A stretch of DNA of 64,000 nucleotides from Actinobacteria bacterium IMCC26077. GTDB taxonomy: Bacteria; Actinomycetota; Actinomycetes; Nanopelagicales; Nanopelagicaceae. The notes under the pieces are model-generated. The model had not been told where the DNA came from. It did no database searches and worked only from the letters and a program-made list of their open reading frames with translations. The translations under genes were made by a program, and so were the position numbers. The DNA is taken from NCBI GenBank assembly GCA_002284915.1, contig CP015606.1, positions 992,001 through 1,056,000 on the forward strand, given 5' to 3'. Positions 10,203 to 19,362 of this stretch are shown piece by piece (the stretch's first letter is position 1; each line of letters starts with the position of its first letter).

Positions 10203-11014
10203 TTAAGTGCGGAGTTCTGGGATCACCCATCACACATTCGCTCTCTCCGATAATTCATCAGTGCGCTTACGAGATTTTAGGTTGGTCATGGCGTTATGAA
10301 CGGCATGAAGTTCGCAGTGGCGGGTTGGAGCAGTTTCTTGGAGACTATCAAGGGGAATTCCGAGGACTGTCACTCACCATGCCGCTGAAAGAAGAGGCGG
10401 TAGCTCTTCTGACTGACGCGAGCGAGTTGGCGAAACGAATCAGCGCGGTGAATACGATCGTATTCGATGAGCTCGGCGCACATGGATTCAATACCGACGT
10501 TCAAGGATTTGTCGATGCGCTCTCCCATCACGGAATTGTCATTCCTGAAATAGTTTCGATTCTTGGAGGAGGAGCTACTGCTCGAGCAGCGATAGCGGCG
10601 GTAGATGGTAAAGCTAGCAGGATCGAGGTTTACTCCCGTTCAGAACATCGCGCGCGAGCTTTGGTTAATGCGGCAAGTAAATCAATTGTGAAGGTCAAGC
10701 CATGGTCGGTAGTCGGGGAGGCCTTTTCGGCACCACTAACCATCGGAACAACTCCTCAAGGTGCTACTGATGATCTCCATGCTGTCGATAGTTCAAATAC
10801 CTATTTTGAATCGCTCTATAGTCCTTGGCCAACGCCATTGCTTGCTCGTTGGCGGGCTTCCGGTGGCAAAGGTATAGATGGTCTTGATCTATTGGTGTGG
10901 CAGGCAATCGGCCAGTTAGAGGTAATGGCCTTCGATTCCCGAGAAGTTTCCTCGCGCCGTGGAGAATTGCATGACCAGATGCGCGCAGCCGCACTGAAGA
11001 AGCTTCAAGCTTAA
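10199..11014 (+). CDS. aroE: Shikimate dehydrogenase
   Basis: Reduces 3-dehydroshikimate to shikimate with NADPH, the fourth step of the shikimate pathway. The substrate-binding N-terminus reads GVLGSPITHSLSPIIHQ. The lysine motif appears as LTMPLKE, and a Rossmann glycine motif (ILGGGATARAA) and the C-terminal QAIGQLEVM helix are present. The 271-aa length is normal. It overlaps mltG by ATGA. Other shikimate genes (aroC, aroK, aroB, aroQ) follow after the prepilin peptidase gene. Confidence 0.95.
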   Translation: MIKCGVLGSPITHSLSPIIHQCAYEILGWSWRYERHEVRSGGLEQFLGDYQGEFRGLSLTMPLKEEAVALLTDASELAKRISAVNTIVFDELGAHGFNTDVQGFVDALSHHGIVIPEIVSILGGGATARAAIAAVDGKASRIEVYSRSEHRARALVNAASKSIVKVKPWSVVGEAFSAPLTIGTTPQGATDDLHAVDSSNTYFESLYSPWPTPLLARWRASGGKGIDGLDLLVWQAIGQLEVMAFDSREVSSRRGELHDQMRAAALKKLQA

Positions 11015-11051
11015 GTTGTTGATAGTTTTTCAGACTACCGGATTTGCTCTT

Positions 11052-11057
11052 TACTGT
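11052..11057 (+). promoter_or_regulatory. -10 box, leaderless promoter of the prepilin peptidase gene
   Basis: TACTGT matches actinobacterial TANNNT and lies exactly 6 nt before ATG 11064, so transcription would begin at or next to the start codon. No Shine-Dalgarno sequence precedes the gene. No clear -35 is seen. Confidence 0.55.
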
Positions 11058-11063
11058 TCGTAG

Positions 11064-11645
11064 ATGTCTTCGTTTCAGCTGTATGAAACATTGGTAAGCA
11101 CCTTCGCACTCTATTTCTTTCTGGACTTCGCGCAACTGAAATACGCGCTGGAACTCTCTAAACTTTTTACTCTCAGTTTTTCCGTCATCGTGCCGCTCTG
11201 CTCGCTGAATCCTTTCTTCCAGATCGCCTGCGTTCTCCTCCTGCTCATTTCAGAGATTGATCGGAGGGATTATCGAATCCCTGACGTCTTCACGAAGAGC
11301 ACTATCGCAATTCTCGTACTTGTTTACCGCGATGAGAGAGATCTCTTACTACTAACACTTTTTTGGTTTTTGGTGATGTATACGCTCACCTATTTCGCCC
11401 CAGCTTTGATCGGCCGAGGAGACATCAAATTGATTGCCGCCCTATTGCTGGGCAATGGCTACTTCCGATTTTTTCCCAATAGCGCCTTTCTCCTTGGATT
11501 GATTGCTCTTGCTAGTGCGCTCGCACTTCCGAAGGCGCTTATCAATCGGTTTGGTTCGGGTACCAGAGGTATTCCGGGCAACCTGCCATTTGCGCCGAGT
11601 ATCGCTGGATCATGGATCCTCCTAGCCATCTTTGGGGCAGGTTAG
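11064..11645 (+). CDS. Single-domain prepilin peptidase (A24 family)
   Basis: A 193-aa integral membrane aspartic protease of the type IV prepilin peptidase family. It shows only the A24 protease domain; the N-terminal cysteine-rich and methyltransferase part of classical PilD is absent. Catalytic aspartates are visible in EIDRRDYRIPD and in the G-x-GD motif GRGDIKL. At least five hydrophobic segments are present. A short A24 gene between aroE and aroC is conserved in actinobacteria, where Flp/Tad pilins are typical substrates. No pilus genes lie in this window, so the substrate is unknown. ATG 11064 fits a leaderless start. Confidence 0.85.
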   Translation: MSSFQLYETLVSTFALYFFLDFAQLKYALELSKLFTLSFSVIVPLCSLNPFFQIACVLLLLISEIDRRDYRIPDVFTKSTIAILVLVYRDERDLLLLTLFWFLVMYTLTYFAPALIGRGDIKLIAALLLGNGYFRFFPNSAFLLGLIALASALALPKALINRFGSGTRGIPGNLPFAPSIAGSWILLAIFGAG

Positions 11646-11706
11646 CTTCAGAGGTTTCTCCGGAATTTGGGCACGCGATACCCCCGCTATCTGAGAGAAT
11701 TCTCCA

Positions 11707-12888
11707 ATGCTTCGATGGCTCACAGCAGGCGAATCGCACGGCCCAGCTCTCTCTGCAATTATTGAGGGCTTGCCAGCCCACGTCTCGATTACCTCAAAAG
11801 ATCTCGATTACCATTTAGCTCGCCGCCGACTAGGAGTTGGTAGAGGTGCGCGGCAAAATTTCGAGGCAGATCAAATTTCGATTCTTGGCGGAGTTCGGCA
11901 TGGCATCTCTCAGGGTGGCCCGATCTCCATCCAGGTAGGAAATACTGAGTGGCCTAAATGGGAACAGGTGATGTCGGCCGACCCGGTCGATCCGAGCATC
12001 CTTGAAGGGCTTGGACGGAATGCGCCACTAACTCGACCAAGACCAGGCCATGCTGATTTAGTCGGGATGCAGAAATACGATTTTGATGATGCGCGACCGA
12101 TTCTCGAGCGCGCATCGGCAAGAGAGACTGCTGCCCGTGTGGCGCTCGGTGCAGTGGCTCGACTCTTTCTCGAACAGGCGTGTGGAGTTTCGATCTTGAG
12201 CCATGTGATTTCGATTGGTTCAGCTCGGATAAGCGATGACTACCTGTTGCCCAATGCAAGTGATATGGAACGGATCGATGCCGATCCAGTTCGGGCGAGC
12301 GATCCAAAGGCGAGCGCAGCGATGATCGCTGAAATTGAAGATGCGCATTCATCAGGGGATACCTTGGGTGGCGTTATCGAAATCCTCGCATTCAATCTTC
12401 CGCCAGGGTTGGGTTCACATGTGCATTGGGATCGTCGATTAGATAGTCGAATTGCTGGGGCGATGATGAGTATTCAAGCGATCAAGGGCGTCGAGTTGGG
12501 AGATGGGTTCACCACTGCTACTCGACGTGGTTCGCACGCTCATGATGAGATTGATATGACGCCACAGGGAATCAAGCGACGAACTGGTCGCGCTGGTGGA
12601 ACTGAAGGTGGGATGAGTACCGGCGAACCGTTGCGAGTGCGGATTGCTATGAAACCTATCTCCACGGTACCGAAGGCTTTGGATACTGTAGATGTTTCCA
12701 CCGGCGAAGCGGCTAAGGCGATCAATCAACGCTCCGATGTTTGTGCAGTTCCGGCTGCAGGGGTAGTTGGAGAGGCGATGCTCGCACTAGTGCTGGCAGA
12801 TGCGCTCATTGAGAAATTCGGTGGCGATAGCCTTAATGAAGTAAAGCGAAATATTTCGAACTATCTCGACTCGTTGAATATTCGCTAA
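11707..12888 (+). CDS. aroC: Chorismate synthase
   Basis: Converts EPSP to chorismate using reduced FMN, the last shikimate-pathway step. The N-terminus [24 protein letters not shown] and the motifs [22 protein letters not shown] and GGMSTGEPL are diagnostic. The 393-aa length is normal. It heads aroC-aroK-aroB-aroQ. Immediately upstream, GAGAATTCTCCA could be a weak -10-like element or the GAGAG a weak ribosome-binding site, so its initiation mode is unclear. Confidence 0.97.
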   Translation: MLRWLTAGESHGPALSAIIEGLPAHVSITSKDLDYHLARRRLGVGRGARQNFEADQISILGGVRHGISQGGPISIQVGNTEWPKWEQVMSADPVDPSILEGLGRNAPLTRPRPGHADLVGMQKYDFDDARPILERASARETAARVALGAVARLFLEQACGVSILSHVISIGSARISDDYLLPNASDMERIDADPVRASDPKASAAMIAEIEDAHSSGDTLGGVIEILAFNLPPGLGSHVHWDRRLDSRIAGAMMSIQAIKGVELGDGFTTATRRGSHAHDEIDMTPQGIKRRTGRAGGTEGGMSTGEPLRVRIAMKPISTVPKALDTVDVSTGEAAKAINQRSDVCAVPAAGVVGEAMLALVLADALIEKFGGDSLNEVKRNISNYLDSLNIR

Positions 12889-12901
12889 AGGCGAGATTGA
12901 T

Positions 12902-13462
12902 ATGAATGCGCAGATTTCATCTCCTGTCATCATTATGGGTCCACCGGGGGCTGGGAAGAGCAGCACTGCCCGCGCTCTTGCTGAACTCATCGAGGGCGAA
13001 GTAATCGACACCGATTTGCTTATCGAAGAAGCAAATGGGAAGCGAATCCCCGATATCTTCGCCGAAGATGGCGAGCCATTCTTTCGGGAGCAAGAGGAAC
13101 TAGCGGTCGAGCGTGCATTGCGAACCGAAACCATGCGAATCAAAATCATCTCGCTTGGCGGCGGAGCAATTCTTTCGTCCACGACGCGTGCCCGATTAAA
13201 GGCATCCGGGGGTACTCTCATCTTTCTCAATGTTTCGATAGCACATGCTGCGCCACGTATCGGTTTCAATCGAGATCGACCGTTGCTGGTAGATAATCCT
13301 CGAGCTAAATGGGTGTCACTGATGAAAGAACGTTTGCCGCTCTACGAAAATCTCGCTGATTTTTCGATTAACACCGACGAGAAGAGCGCTCGTGAAGTGG
13401 CCCATGAGATAGCTAAAGGAATCTTGACCGAGAATTCCACAGAGAGTGAAATTCGACCATGA
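12902..13462 (+). CDS. aroK: Shikimate kinase
   Basis: Phosphorylates shikimate at the 3-hydroxyl with ATP. A P-loop GPPGAGKS at residues 13-20 is followed by the DTDLLIEE strand and the GGGAI substrate-binding motif. The lid has RDRPLL. The 186-aa length is typical. It starts 13 nt after aroC with an AAGGCGAG ribosome-binding site and overlaps aroB by ATGA. Confidence 0.95.
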   Translation: MNAQISSPVIIMGPPGAGKSSTARALAELIEGEVIDTDLLIEEANGKRIPDIFAEDGEPFFREQEELAVERALRTETMRIKIISLGGGAILSSTTRARLKASGGTLIFLNVSIAHAAPRIGFNRDRPLLVDNPRAKWVSLMKERLPLYENLADFSINTDEKSAREVAHEIAKGILTENSTESEIRP

Positions 13463-14529
13463 AATCCATTCGAGTCGAAGCTGAACGCACTTACGAGGTG
13501 ATTTTCGCCAAGGCCAATCGGGTTTCACTTGAAGCTGCACTATCTGGAGCGACGCGAATCGCCTTGATCGTGCCAGAAGAACTGAAACACTTTGCTGATG
13601 CCCTGGCTTCTGAGTTAACCCATGACGAGAAGCTTGAGAAAGTTGTTGTTATTACCGTTGGCGAAGGGGAGAGTCAAAAGAACCTTGCGACCGTCTCACG
13701 ATGCTGGAACGTTCTTGGTGAGGAGAATTTCAGACGAAATGATCTGGTCATTGGGATAGGCGGAGGAGCAACTACTGATTTGGCTGGTTTCGTCGCTGCC
13801 ACCTGGCTGCGGGGGATTCGCTGGATTGCGATTCCCACATCACTTGCAGGAATGGTTGATGCCGCTATCGGAGGCAAAACTGGAATCAATTCTGAGGCGG
13901 GCAAGAACTTAGTTGGCTCTTTTCACTCTCCAAGCGCGGTTGTAATCGATACCTATTACCTAAAGAGCTTGCCCATTGGTGAACTAAGGGCTGGCCTTGC
14001 AGAAGTTATCAAAACTGGTTTCATCGCTGATCAAAGAATTCTTGAGATCATCGAAGAGCGTGATGACTTCCTCGATGTCGGCAGCGCATCGTTGAAAGAA
14101 CTTATTGAACGCTCAGTCGCGGTGAAGGCTGATGTAGTCTCTAAAGATCTCAAGGAGAATTTCCTTCGCGAAGCGCTCAACTACGGACATACCTTGGCCC
14201 ATGCCATCGAGAAACATGAGAATTACAGATGGCGCCATGGTGATGCGGTTTCGGTAGGACTTGCCTACATCGCCAATCTCGCGTATCTACATGGCGCGTT
14301 ATCGTCGCAGCTCGTTGAACGTCATCTACGCATCCTTGAGAAAGCCGGTCTTCCTATCACCTATCGAAGGGATGCCTGGCCCTCCCTTTTTGGGGCAATG
14401 CAGAGCGATAAGAAGGCCAGGGCTGGCGGCCTGAGATTCGTCGCAATCACTGACGACTACGAAGTTATCCGGCTCGAAGGGCTTTCCCCTGACATGCTTC
14501 AAGCAGCATATGAGAGGATTTCAACATGA
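13459..14529 (+). CDS. aroB: 3-dehydroquinate synthase
   Basis: NAD- and metal-dependent cyclisation of DAHP to 3-dehydroquinate. Motifs include GIGGGATTDLAGFVAATWLRG, IPTSLAGMVDAAIGGKTGIN and the metal-binding NYGHTLAHAIE followed by WRHGDAVSVG. Length is 356 aa. It overlaps aroK upstream and aroQ downstream by 4 nt each, so the three form a tightly coupled translational unit. Confidence 0.97.
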   Translation: MKSIRVEAERTYEVIFAKANRVSLEAALSGATRIALIVPEELKHFADALASELTHDEKLEKVVVITVGEGESQKNLATVSRCWNVLGEENFRRNDLVIGIGGGATTDLAGFVAATWLRGIRWIAIPTSLAGMVDAAIGGKTGINSEAGKNLVGSFHSPSAVVIDTYYLKSLPIGELRAGLAEVIKTGFIADQRILEIIEERDDFLDVGSASLKELIERSVAVKADVVSKDLKENFLREALNYGHTLAHAIEKHENYRWRHGDAVSVGLAYIANLAYLHGALSSQLVERHLRILEKAGLPITYRRDAWPSLFGAMQSDKKARAGGLRFVAITDDYEVIRLEGLSPDMLQAAYERIST

Positions 14530-14966
14530 AAGTGTGGGTACTCAACGGACCAAATCTAGGACGCTTGGATCTACGAGATCATTCAATCTACGGAGATATC
14601 AGTTTCAAGGATTTAACGGACTTCTGTATCAACACTGGGAGAGAGCTCGGACTAGAGGTTGAGGTTTATCAAAGCGATAGTGAAACCCAAATAATCCATT
14701 GGCTACACGAAGCATCAGATAAGAAGATACCAATCGCCTTCAACCCAGCGGCATTCACACACTATTCCTACGCAATTCGCGATGCAGTTGCAATGCTGCA
14801 AGCTCCGGTGATTGAAGTTCATCTTTCCAACCCGCTCTCTCGAGAAGAATTCCGACATACTTCGGTGGTCTCAGGGGTCGCCACGGGAACTATCGGTGGA
14901 TTCGGCTTGATGTCCTATGGATTGGCGCTGCGAGCGTTGGCAACCCTGGCGGGTAAAGGTAAGTAG
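14526..14966 (+). CDS. aroQ: 3-dehydroquinate dehydratase, type II
   Basis: Dehydrates 3-dehydroquinate to 3-dehydroshikimate. The type II signature LNGPNLGRLD is at the N-terminus, QSDSETQIIHWLHEA gives the flexible-loop region, and NPAAFTHYSYAIRDA and EVHLSNPLSREEFRHTS provide the Asn and the catalytic His. Length is 146 aa. It is the last gene of the aro cluster; a pepQ-like peptidase found between aroQ and efp in mycobacteria (from memory) is absent here. Confidence 0.96.
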   Translation: MKVWVLNGPNLGRLDLRDHSIYGDISFKDLTDFCINTGRELGLEVEVYQSDSETQIIHWLHEASDKKIPIAFNPAAFTHYSYAIRDAVAMLQAPVIEVHLSNPLSREEFRHTSVVSGVATGTIGGFGLMSYGLALRALATLAGKGK

Positions 14967-14975
14967 TTCCTCGGG

Positions 14976-14981
14976 TAGAAT
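14976..14981 (+). promoter_or_regulatory. Possible -10 box upstream of efp
   Basis: TAGAAT lies in the aroQ-efp gap about 50 nt before the efp start, so it would produce a leadered mRNA with the AAAAGG ribosome-binding site. No convincing -35 is seen. Confidence 0.35.
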
Positions 14982-15030
14982 TGCGCTTTCGATACCCGAC
15001 CTTCTGCAGTGAAGATGAAAAGGATTTGCC

Positions 15031-15591
15031 GTGGCAACAACTAACGATCTCAAGAATGGCATGACGCTTAATCTCGATGGTCAACTCTGGACAGTGGTGG
15101 AGTTCCAGCATGTGAAGCCAGGAAAAGGGCCAGCTTTCGTACGAACCAAGATGAAGCATGTGCTCTCCGGTAAAGTGGTGGAAAAGACCTTTAACGCTGG
15201 TTTGAAGGTTGAAGTTGCAACTGTTGATAAGCGCGATATGACCTATCTATATAAAGATGGCGAAAGTTTTGTTTTCATGGACAAAGAGAATTTCGACCAA
15301 ATGTATATCGCTGAATCGATAGTTGGAGAAGCGGCAAAATACATGCTGGAGAATGTTGAAGCAATTGTGGCAGTTCATGAAGGCTTGCCGCTATACGTTG
15401 AACTGCCAGCCTCTGTTGAATTGCGAATCACATACACTGAGCCGGGACTGCAAGGAGATCGTTCCAATGCTGGAACGAAGCCAGCAACCCTTGAGACCGG
15501 AGCCACGGTAAATGTGCCGCTATTCATCAACCAAGACGAGTTGGTTCGCATCGATACTCGAGACGGTTCGTATCTCGGGCGAGCTAATTAA
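15031..15591 (+). CDS. efp: Translation elongation factor P
   Basis: Relieves ribosome stalling at polyproline stretches by binding next to the peptidyl-tRNA. The KOW-like N-domain begins [39 protein letters not shown], with the tip loop in PGKGPAF: the modifiable position is Lys in the K-P-G-K-G context. Two OB domains follow, ending [12 protein letters not shown]. Length is 186 aa. GTG start with an AAAAGGA ribosome-binding site. It overlaps nusB by one base. Confidence 0.97.
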   Translation: MATTNDLKNGMTLNLDGQLWTVVEFQHVKPGKGPAFVRTKMKHVLSGKVVEKTFNAGLKVEVATVDKRDMTYLYKDGESFVFMDKENFDQMYIAESIVGEAAKYMLENVEAIVAVHEGLPLYVELPASVELRITYTEPGLQGDRSNAGTKPATLETGATVNVPLFINQDELVRIDTRDGSYLGRAN

Positions 15592-15992
15592 TGTCCGCGC
15601 GCTCGAAAGGGCGTAAGCGCGCGCTCGATATCCTCTACGAGAGCGATATCAAAGGGGTCAATGCGCTATGGCTCGTGAAAGAGCGAACAACCACGACAGA
15701 TGAGATTGCCAGTTTCGCCTCAGAATTAGTCGAGGGTTATGGTGCCCAAGCAGCGGAGATCGATGCCTTGATAGATAGTCATGCCAAGAATTGGGATCTT
15801 GATCGCCTTGCCAGTGTCGATCGAAATATCTTGCGGATTGCAGTCTTTGAAATAATGCATAGCGAATCCCGCAGCGTTCCAATCTCGGTTGCGATAGATG
15901 AAGCCCTAGAACTAGCTTCGACGCTTTCTACTGACGATTCACCGAAATATATTCATGGGATTCTTAGCGCCATTGCAAAAGAAATCGGCTAG
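15591..15992 (+). CDS. nusB: Transcription antitermination factor NusB
   Basis: All-helical RNA-binding factor that acts with NusE/S10 in rRNA antitermination. The N-terminus (SKGRKRALDILYESDIKG) and the C-terminal [29 protein letters not shown] are diagnostic. Length is 133 aa. The ATG overlaps the efp stop by one base. Its last 29 nt overlap the 3' end of the convergent bldD gene. Confidence 0.95.
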   Translation: MSARSKGRKRALDILYESDIKGVNALWLVKERTTTTDEIASFASELVEGYGAQAAEIDALIDSHAKNWDLDRLASVDRNILRIAVFEIMHSESRSVPISVAIDEALELASTLSTDDSPKYIHGILSAIAKEIG

Positions 15993-16431
15993 CTCTCAAT
16001 TTTTCGGTGAATTCGGCATATGTGCGCGCTTCGTAAGCGGCAGCTATTTGTAGATCGCTCGATCGGACTGTAAGGACATGTCCATTCCAATCGCATCGAG
16101 AATTGATGATGAAGGACAGGAAGTTGCTGAGCGCGGGATGTTCCAGGGCGAGCTGCTGGCGGTGGGAGAGGTCAAAGACGGCCCGGCCTAGGTCGTTATC
16201 GGGCTCCTCGTGGGGGAAAAGCGCGCTCATAGGGGTCTGATAGAGCGCCATGAGGGCCCCCAGGCGGCCAACGGTGATGGCTCGATCGGCGCGCTCATAC
16301 GAGCCGACCACAACGGCCTTCCAGCGCCCTTCCGATAGAGCTTCTACCTCGGCTAGTGAGAGTCCACGTTGCTTCCTAATCTTTTTTAGCGCCTGCCCGA
16401 TTCGCAGCGCCTCCATTCGGTCAAATTCCAT
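15964..16431 (-). CDS. bldD: BldD-like XRE regulator with c-di-GMP-binding motif
   Basis: A 155-aa homologue of Streptomyces BldD, the developmental repressor activated by tetrameric c-di-GMP. The helix-turn-helix (about residues 20-62) contains the very conserved [24 protein letters not shown]. The C-terminal domain carries R112-C-D114, eight residues, then R123-S-S-D126, exactly the RxD-x8-RxxD signature through which BldD binds c-di-GMP. ATG 16431 is chosen because upstream residues of the longer open frame lie antisense to pyrR and are not BldD-like, and because a TACCCT -10 box sits 7 nt before this ATG. The nusB-bldD-pyrR order matches Streptomyces (from memory). The 3' end overlaps nusB by 29 nt. 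Confidence 0.9.
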   Translation of the reverse strand: MEFDRMEALRIGQALKKIRKQRGLSLAEVEALSEGRWKAVVVGSYERADRAITVGRLGALMALYQTPMSALFPHEEPDNDLGRAVFDLSHRQQLALEHPALSNFLSFIINSRCDWNGHVLTVRSSDLQIAAAYEARTYAEFTEKLRASRFLLQWR

Positions 16432-16438
16432 GGCGAGG

Positions 16439-16444
16439 AGGGTA
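16439..16444 (-). promoter_or_regulatory. -10 box, leaderless promoter of bldD
   Basis: On the minus strand TACCCT is followed by 7 nt and ATG 16431. There is no purine-rich Shine-Dalgarno sequence in front of the gene, consistent with a leaderless mRNA. Confidence 0.5.
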
Positions 16445-16489
16445 GGCGCGCCAGAGCCTCTCGTTTTTAGATATCCACTACCGCTCGTA

Positions 16490-16495
16490 TATAGT
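16490..16495 (+). promoter_or_regulatory. -10 box, probable pyr operon promoter
   Basis: TATAGT is close to the consensus TATAAT. Initiation about 7 nt downstream would give a 5' leader of roughly 35 nt consisting almost only of the PyrR-binding hairpin. The -35 region is not clear. Confidence 0.5.
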
Positions 16496-16510
16496 CCAGC
16501 CAATCCTTTA

Positions 16511-16536
16511 AGACTCGTCCTGAGAGGCGAGGAAGG
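16511..16536 (+). promoter_or_regulatory. PyrR-binding RNA hairpin overlapping the pyrR ribosome-binding site
   Basis: Stem CTCG (16514-16517) pairs with CGAG (16528-16531) and encloses the loop TCCTGAGAGG (16518-16527). The loop matches UCCNGNGAGG, the conserved core of the PyrR-binding loop known from Bacillus pyr attenuators, at every defined position. The closing G-C pair also fits. The 3' arm runs directly into GAGGAAGG, the ribosome-binding site of pyrR. PyrR-UMP binding would therefore be expected to hide the ribosome-binding site, as described for mycobacterial PyrR. No terminator or antiterminator is seen. Confidence 0.75.
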
Positions 16537-16537
16537 A

Positions 16538-17080
16538 ATGGTGGCCATGAAGGCTGTTTTAAGTAGCGCTGATATCACTCGCGCTCTCACACGCATCTCC
16601 CACGAAATCATCGAGAAGAACCGCGGCACTGCCGAATTGGTGTTGCTCGGAATTCCCACGCGCGGAACCCACCTAGCAGAGCGGATTGCCAGCGAAATTG
16701 GGCGAATCGATGCGGGCGAAATCCCGGTGGGCACCCTCGACATTACGCTCCATCGAGACGACTTGCGTTCGCGTCCGCCACGACCCCTGACTCCCACTCG
16801 GATACCGGCAGGTGGCATCGATGGCAAGCGGGTCGTTCTCGTTGATGATGTTTTGTATTCCGGTCGCACGATTCGAGCTGCGCTTGATGCCCTAGGTGAG
16901 CTCGGCCGACCGGCCTTAGTTCAGTTGGCCGTTTTGATAGATCGAGGACATCGCGAATTGCCAATCAGAGCTGACTACGTCGGCAAGAATCTGCCGACAG
17001 CCCACGAAGAGGTTGTTCGGGTCGCCATCAAGGAGATTGATGGCGAAGATAGCGTTTCGATAGCGAACGCGCATGAGTGA
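16538..17080 (+). CDS. pyrR: Bifunctional pyr operon regulator / uracil phosphoribosyltransferase
   Basis: UMP-responsive RNA-binding repressor of pyrimidine synthesis with uracil phosphoribosyltransferase activity. The N-terminus [26 protein letters not shown] matches Pyr[14 protein letters not shown] and LHRDDL are conserved, and the PRPP-binding motif is [18 protein letters not shown]. Length is about 180 aa from ATG 16538; GTG 16541 or ATG 16547 are close alternatives on the same ribosome-binding site. It is the first gene of the pyr operon and overlaps pyrB by 8 nt. A PyrR-binding hairpin lies immediately upstream, so autoregulation is likely. Confidence 0.95.
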   Translation: MVAMKAVLSSADITRALTRISHEIIEKNRGTAELVLLGIPTRGTHLAERIASEIGRIDAGEIPVGTLDITLHRDDLRSRPPRPLTPTRIPAGGIDGKRVVLVDDVLYSGRTIRAALDALGELGRPALVQLAVLIDRGHRELPIRADYVGKNLPTAHEEVVRVAIKEIDGEDSVSIANAHE

Positions 17081-18044
17081 TAACGCGACTGCGATGAAAA
17101 AACATTTGCTCTCGATAAACGACTTGACTCGAGAAGATGCGCTATTAATTCTCGACACCGCCGATGAGCTGGCTCGAGTATCGGATGCGCCAATCAAGAA
17201 GCTTCCTACGTTACGCGGGCGCACCGTGGTCAATCTCTTTTATGAAGACTCCACGCGCACTCGAATCTCCTTTGAAGCTGCGGCGAAAAGACTTTCAGCA
17301 GATGTCATCAATTTCTCAGCAAAAGGCTCAAGCGTCTCGAAAGGGGAGAGCCTCAAAGACACCGCGCTAACGCTTCAATCAATGGGAGCTGATGCGGTAA
17401 TCCTTCGTCATGGGGCATCCGGTGCAGCACATCGCTTGGCGCAATGGACTAACGGAGTCGTGATAAATGCTGGAGATGGCACTCACGAACATCCAACGCA
17501 AGCATTGCTTGATGCATTCACTATCCGAAAGCATCTAAAGAGAAGCAGTGGAAATGCAACTGGTGTTGGAGAAGATCTCAGTGGGCTTCGGATCTCGATA
17601 GTTGGGGATATTCTCCACTCACGCGTTGCCCGGAGCAATGTGCTCTTACTCCACCTGCTGGGTGCAAAAATCACCTTAGTTGCCCCTCCGACATTACTTC
17701 CGGTGGGAGTCGAAGAGTGGCCGGTAGAGATTTGTTACGATTTCAATGAAGCAATCGAAGATTGCGATGCGGTGATGATGTTGCGCTTGCAATTAGAACG
17801 GATGAAGAGCGCATTCTTCCCAAGCGCACGCGAGTACTCACGGTTATTCGGGCTCGATCGAGAACGGTTACTCCATGCGCGAAAGAAACCATTGATTCTC
17901 CATCCTGGACCGATAAATCGCGGGCTTGAGATCTCAGCGGAGAGTGCCGATGCTGTGGAGTCCGTAATCTTGGAGCAAGTAGCAAATGGCGTCAGTGTTC
18001 GGATGGCCGTTCTGTATCTCTTACTTGGAGGCGCCCATGAGTGA
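17073..18044 (+). CDS. pyrB: Aspartate carbamoyltransferase, catalytic subunit
   Basis: Joins carbamoyl phosphate and aspartate, the committed step of pyrimidine synthesis. Carbamoyl-phosphate motif [13 protein letters not shown], the [12 protein letters not shown] loop, the [11 protein letters not shown] motif and [10 protein letters not shown] near the C-terminus are all present. Length is 323 aa. ATG 17073 overlaps pyrR. No regulatory subunit pyrI is present nearby. Confidence 0.97.
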   Translation: MSDNATAMKKHLLSINDLTREDALLILDTADELARVSDAPIKKLPTLRGRTVVNLFYEDSTRTRISFEAAAKRLSADVINFSAKGSSVSKGESLKDTALTLQSMGADAVILRHGASGAAHRLAQWTNGVVINAGDGTHEHPTQALLDAFTIRKHLKRSSGNATGVGEDLSGLRISIVGDILHSRVARSNVLLLHLLGAKITLVAPPTLLPVGVEEWPVEICYDFNEAIEDCDAVMMLRLQLERMKSAFFPSAREYSRLFGLDRERLLHARKKPLILHPGPINRGLEISAESADAVESVILEQVANGVSVRMAVLYLLLGGAHE

Positions 18045-19362
18045 ACAAAATTCTGGCAAATTTCTCCTCACCTCAATCCGCGATCTCGACGGTAGAGAGC
18101 GAGATATCAGGATTGCCGGCGGCGTCATCACTGAGATCAGTAGTGGCGGAGAACTCGATGGTATCCAGCACGAAGACGAAAAAGTAATAGAATGCCGCGG
18201 GTTACAACTCCTTCCGGGATTGGTTGATCTACACACTCATTTGCGAGAGCCAGGTCGCGAAGATGCAGAGACCATCCGAAGCGGTAGCGCTGCAGCTGCA
18301 ATGGGCGGATTCACTGCAGTACATGCGATGGCCAACACTGATCCAGTAGCGGACACAGCTGGGGTAGTTGAGCAAGTAGTTCGATTAGGACGTGATGCTG
18401 GCTACTGCGACGTGTTTGCAGTGGGCGCAGTCACTCAAGGCTTGAATGGTCGAGAGTTGGCAGAGCTGGGCGCGATGGCGCACTCAATGGCAAATGTTCG
18501 CGTCTTTAGCGATGATGGCCATTGCGTCTTCGATTCGCTAGTGATGCGACGCGCGCTCGAGTATGTCAAGCAATTCGATGGGGTAATTGCTCAACATGCA
18601 CAAGATCCTCGGCTCACCGAGAACGCCCAAATGAATGAAGGGAAAGTTTCCGCAAAGCTCGGATTGGCAGGCTGGCCGGCTGTGGCCGAAGAGGCGATCA
18701 TTGCCCGAGATGTACTACTTGCCGAGCACGTTGGGGCTCGATTGCATATCTGTCATGTCTCTACCGCAGGAAGCGTCGAGATAATTCGTTGGGCAAAAGC
18801 TCGGGGGATCAATGTCACAGCTGAAGTGACACCGCATCACTTGTTGCTCACTGATGACTTGGTAGCAAGTTACGACCCGGTTTTCAAAGTTAATCCACCG
18901 CTGCGAACAGATGTCGATGTGCGAGCGTTACGTGAAGCGCTCGTTGATGGCACTATCGATATCGTGGCAACAGATCACGCGCCGCACCCCAAGGAGAGCA
19001 AGGAGTGCGAATGGAGCGAAGCTGCGAATGGAATGATTGGTCTGGAGTTGGCTCTCGCTGTAGTTCAAGAGAGCATTGTCAAGAACAAAATGGCCTCATG
19101 GCGTCTGGTTGCTCAGCGCATGTCTATATCTCCGGCGCGCATCGGACGGATTGATGATCATGGGCTCGAGTTGGGCGTTGGCATCATTGCCAACCTCACC
19201 GTGGTCGATGAACGGATTGAACGCAAAGTGAGCGAGATAAAGAGCGTCAGCAAGAGTTCAAACAATCCCTACCGCGACTTGATTCTCCCCGGAAAGGTTA
19301 TGCATACCTTCCTTCATGGAAACTTGGTCGTTCATCAAGGAGAGTTGGTGCGTCCGTTATGA
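18037..19362 (+). CDS. pyrC: Dihydroorotase
   Basis: Zinc amidohydrolase that closes carbamoyl-aspartate to dihydroorotate. Metal ligands are visible in [15 protein letters not shown], in HICHVS and in the ATDHAPH segment. [18 protein letters not shown] and the C-terminal [14 protein letters not shown] fit the type I multifunctional-like dihydroorotase family. ATG 18037 is chosen, preceded by GGAGGCG and overlapping the pyrB stop by 8 nt. Length is 441 aa. Confidence 0.96.
   Translation: MSEQNSGKFLLTSIRDLDGRERDIRIAGGVITEISSGGELDGIQHEDEKVIECRGLQLLPGLVDLHTHLREPGREDAETIRSGSAAAAMGGFTAVHAMANTDPVADTAGVVEQVVRLGRDAGYCDVFAVGAVTQGLNGRELAELGAMAHSMANVRVFSDDGHCVFDSLVMRRALEYVKQFDGVIAQHAQDPRLTENAQMNEGKVSAKLGLAGWPAVAEEAIIARDVLLAEHVGARLHICHVSTAGSVEIIRWAKARGINVTAEVTPHHLLLTDDLVASYDPVFKVNPPLRTDVDVRALREALVDGTIDIVATDHAPHPKESKECEWSEAANGMIGLELALAVVQESIVKNKMASWRLVAQRMSISPARIGRIDDHGLELGVGIIANLTVVDERIERKVSEIKSVSKSSNNPYRDLILPGKVMHTFLHGNLVVHQGELVRPL

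Noticed and set aside
16432-16869. 146-residue N-terminal extension of the bldD reading frame
   Set aside because: It is antisense to pyrR and the pyr promoter region, has no BldD similarity, and a -10 box lies 7 nt before ATG 16431.
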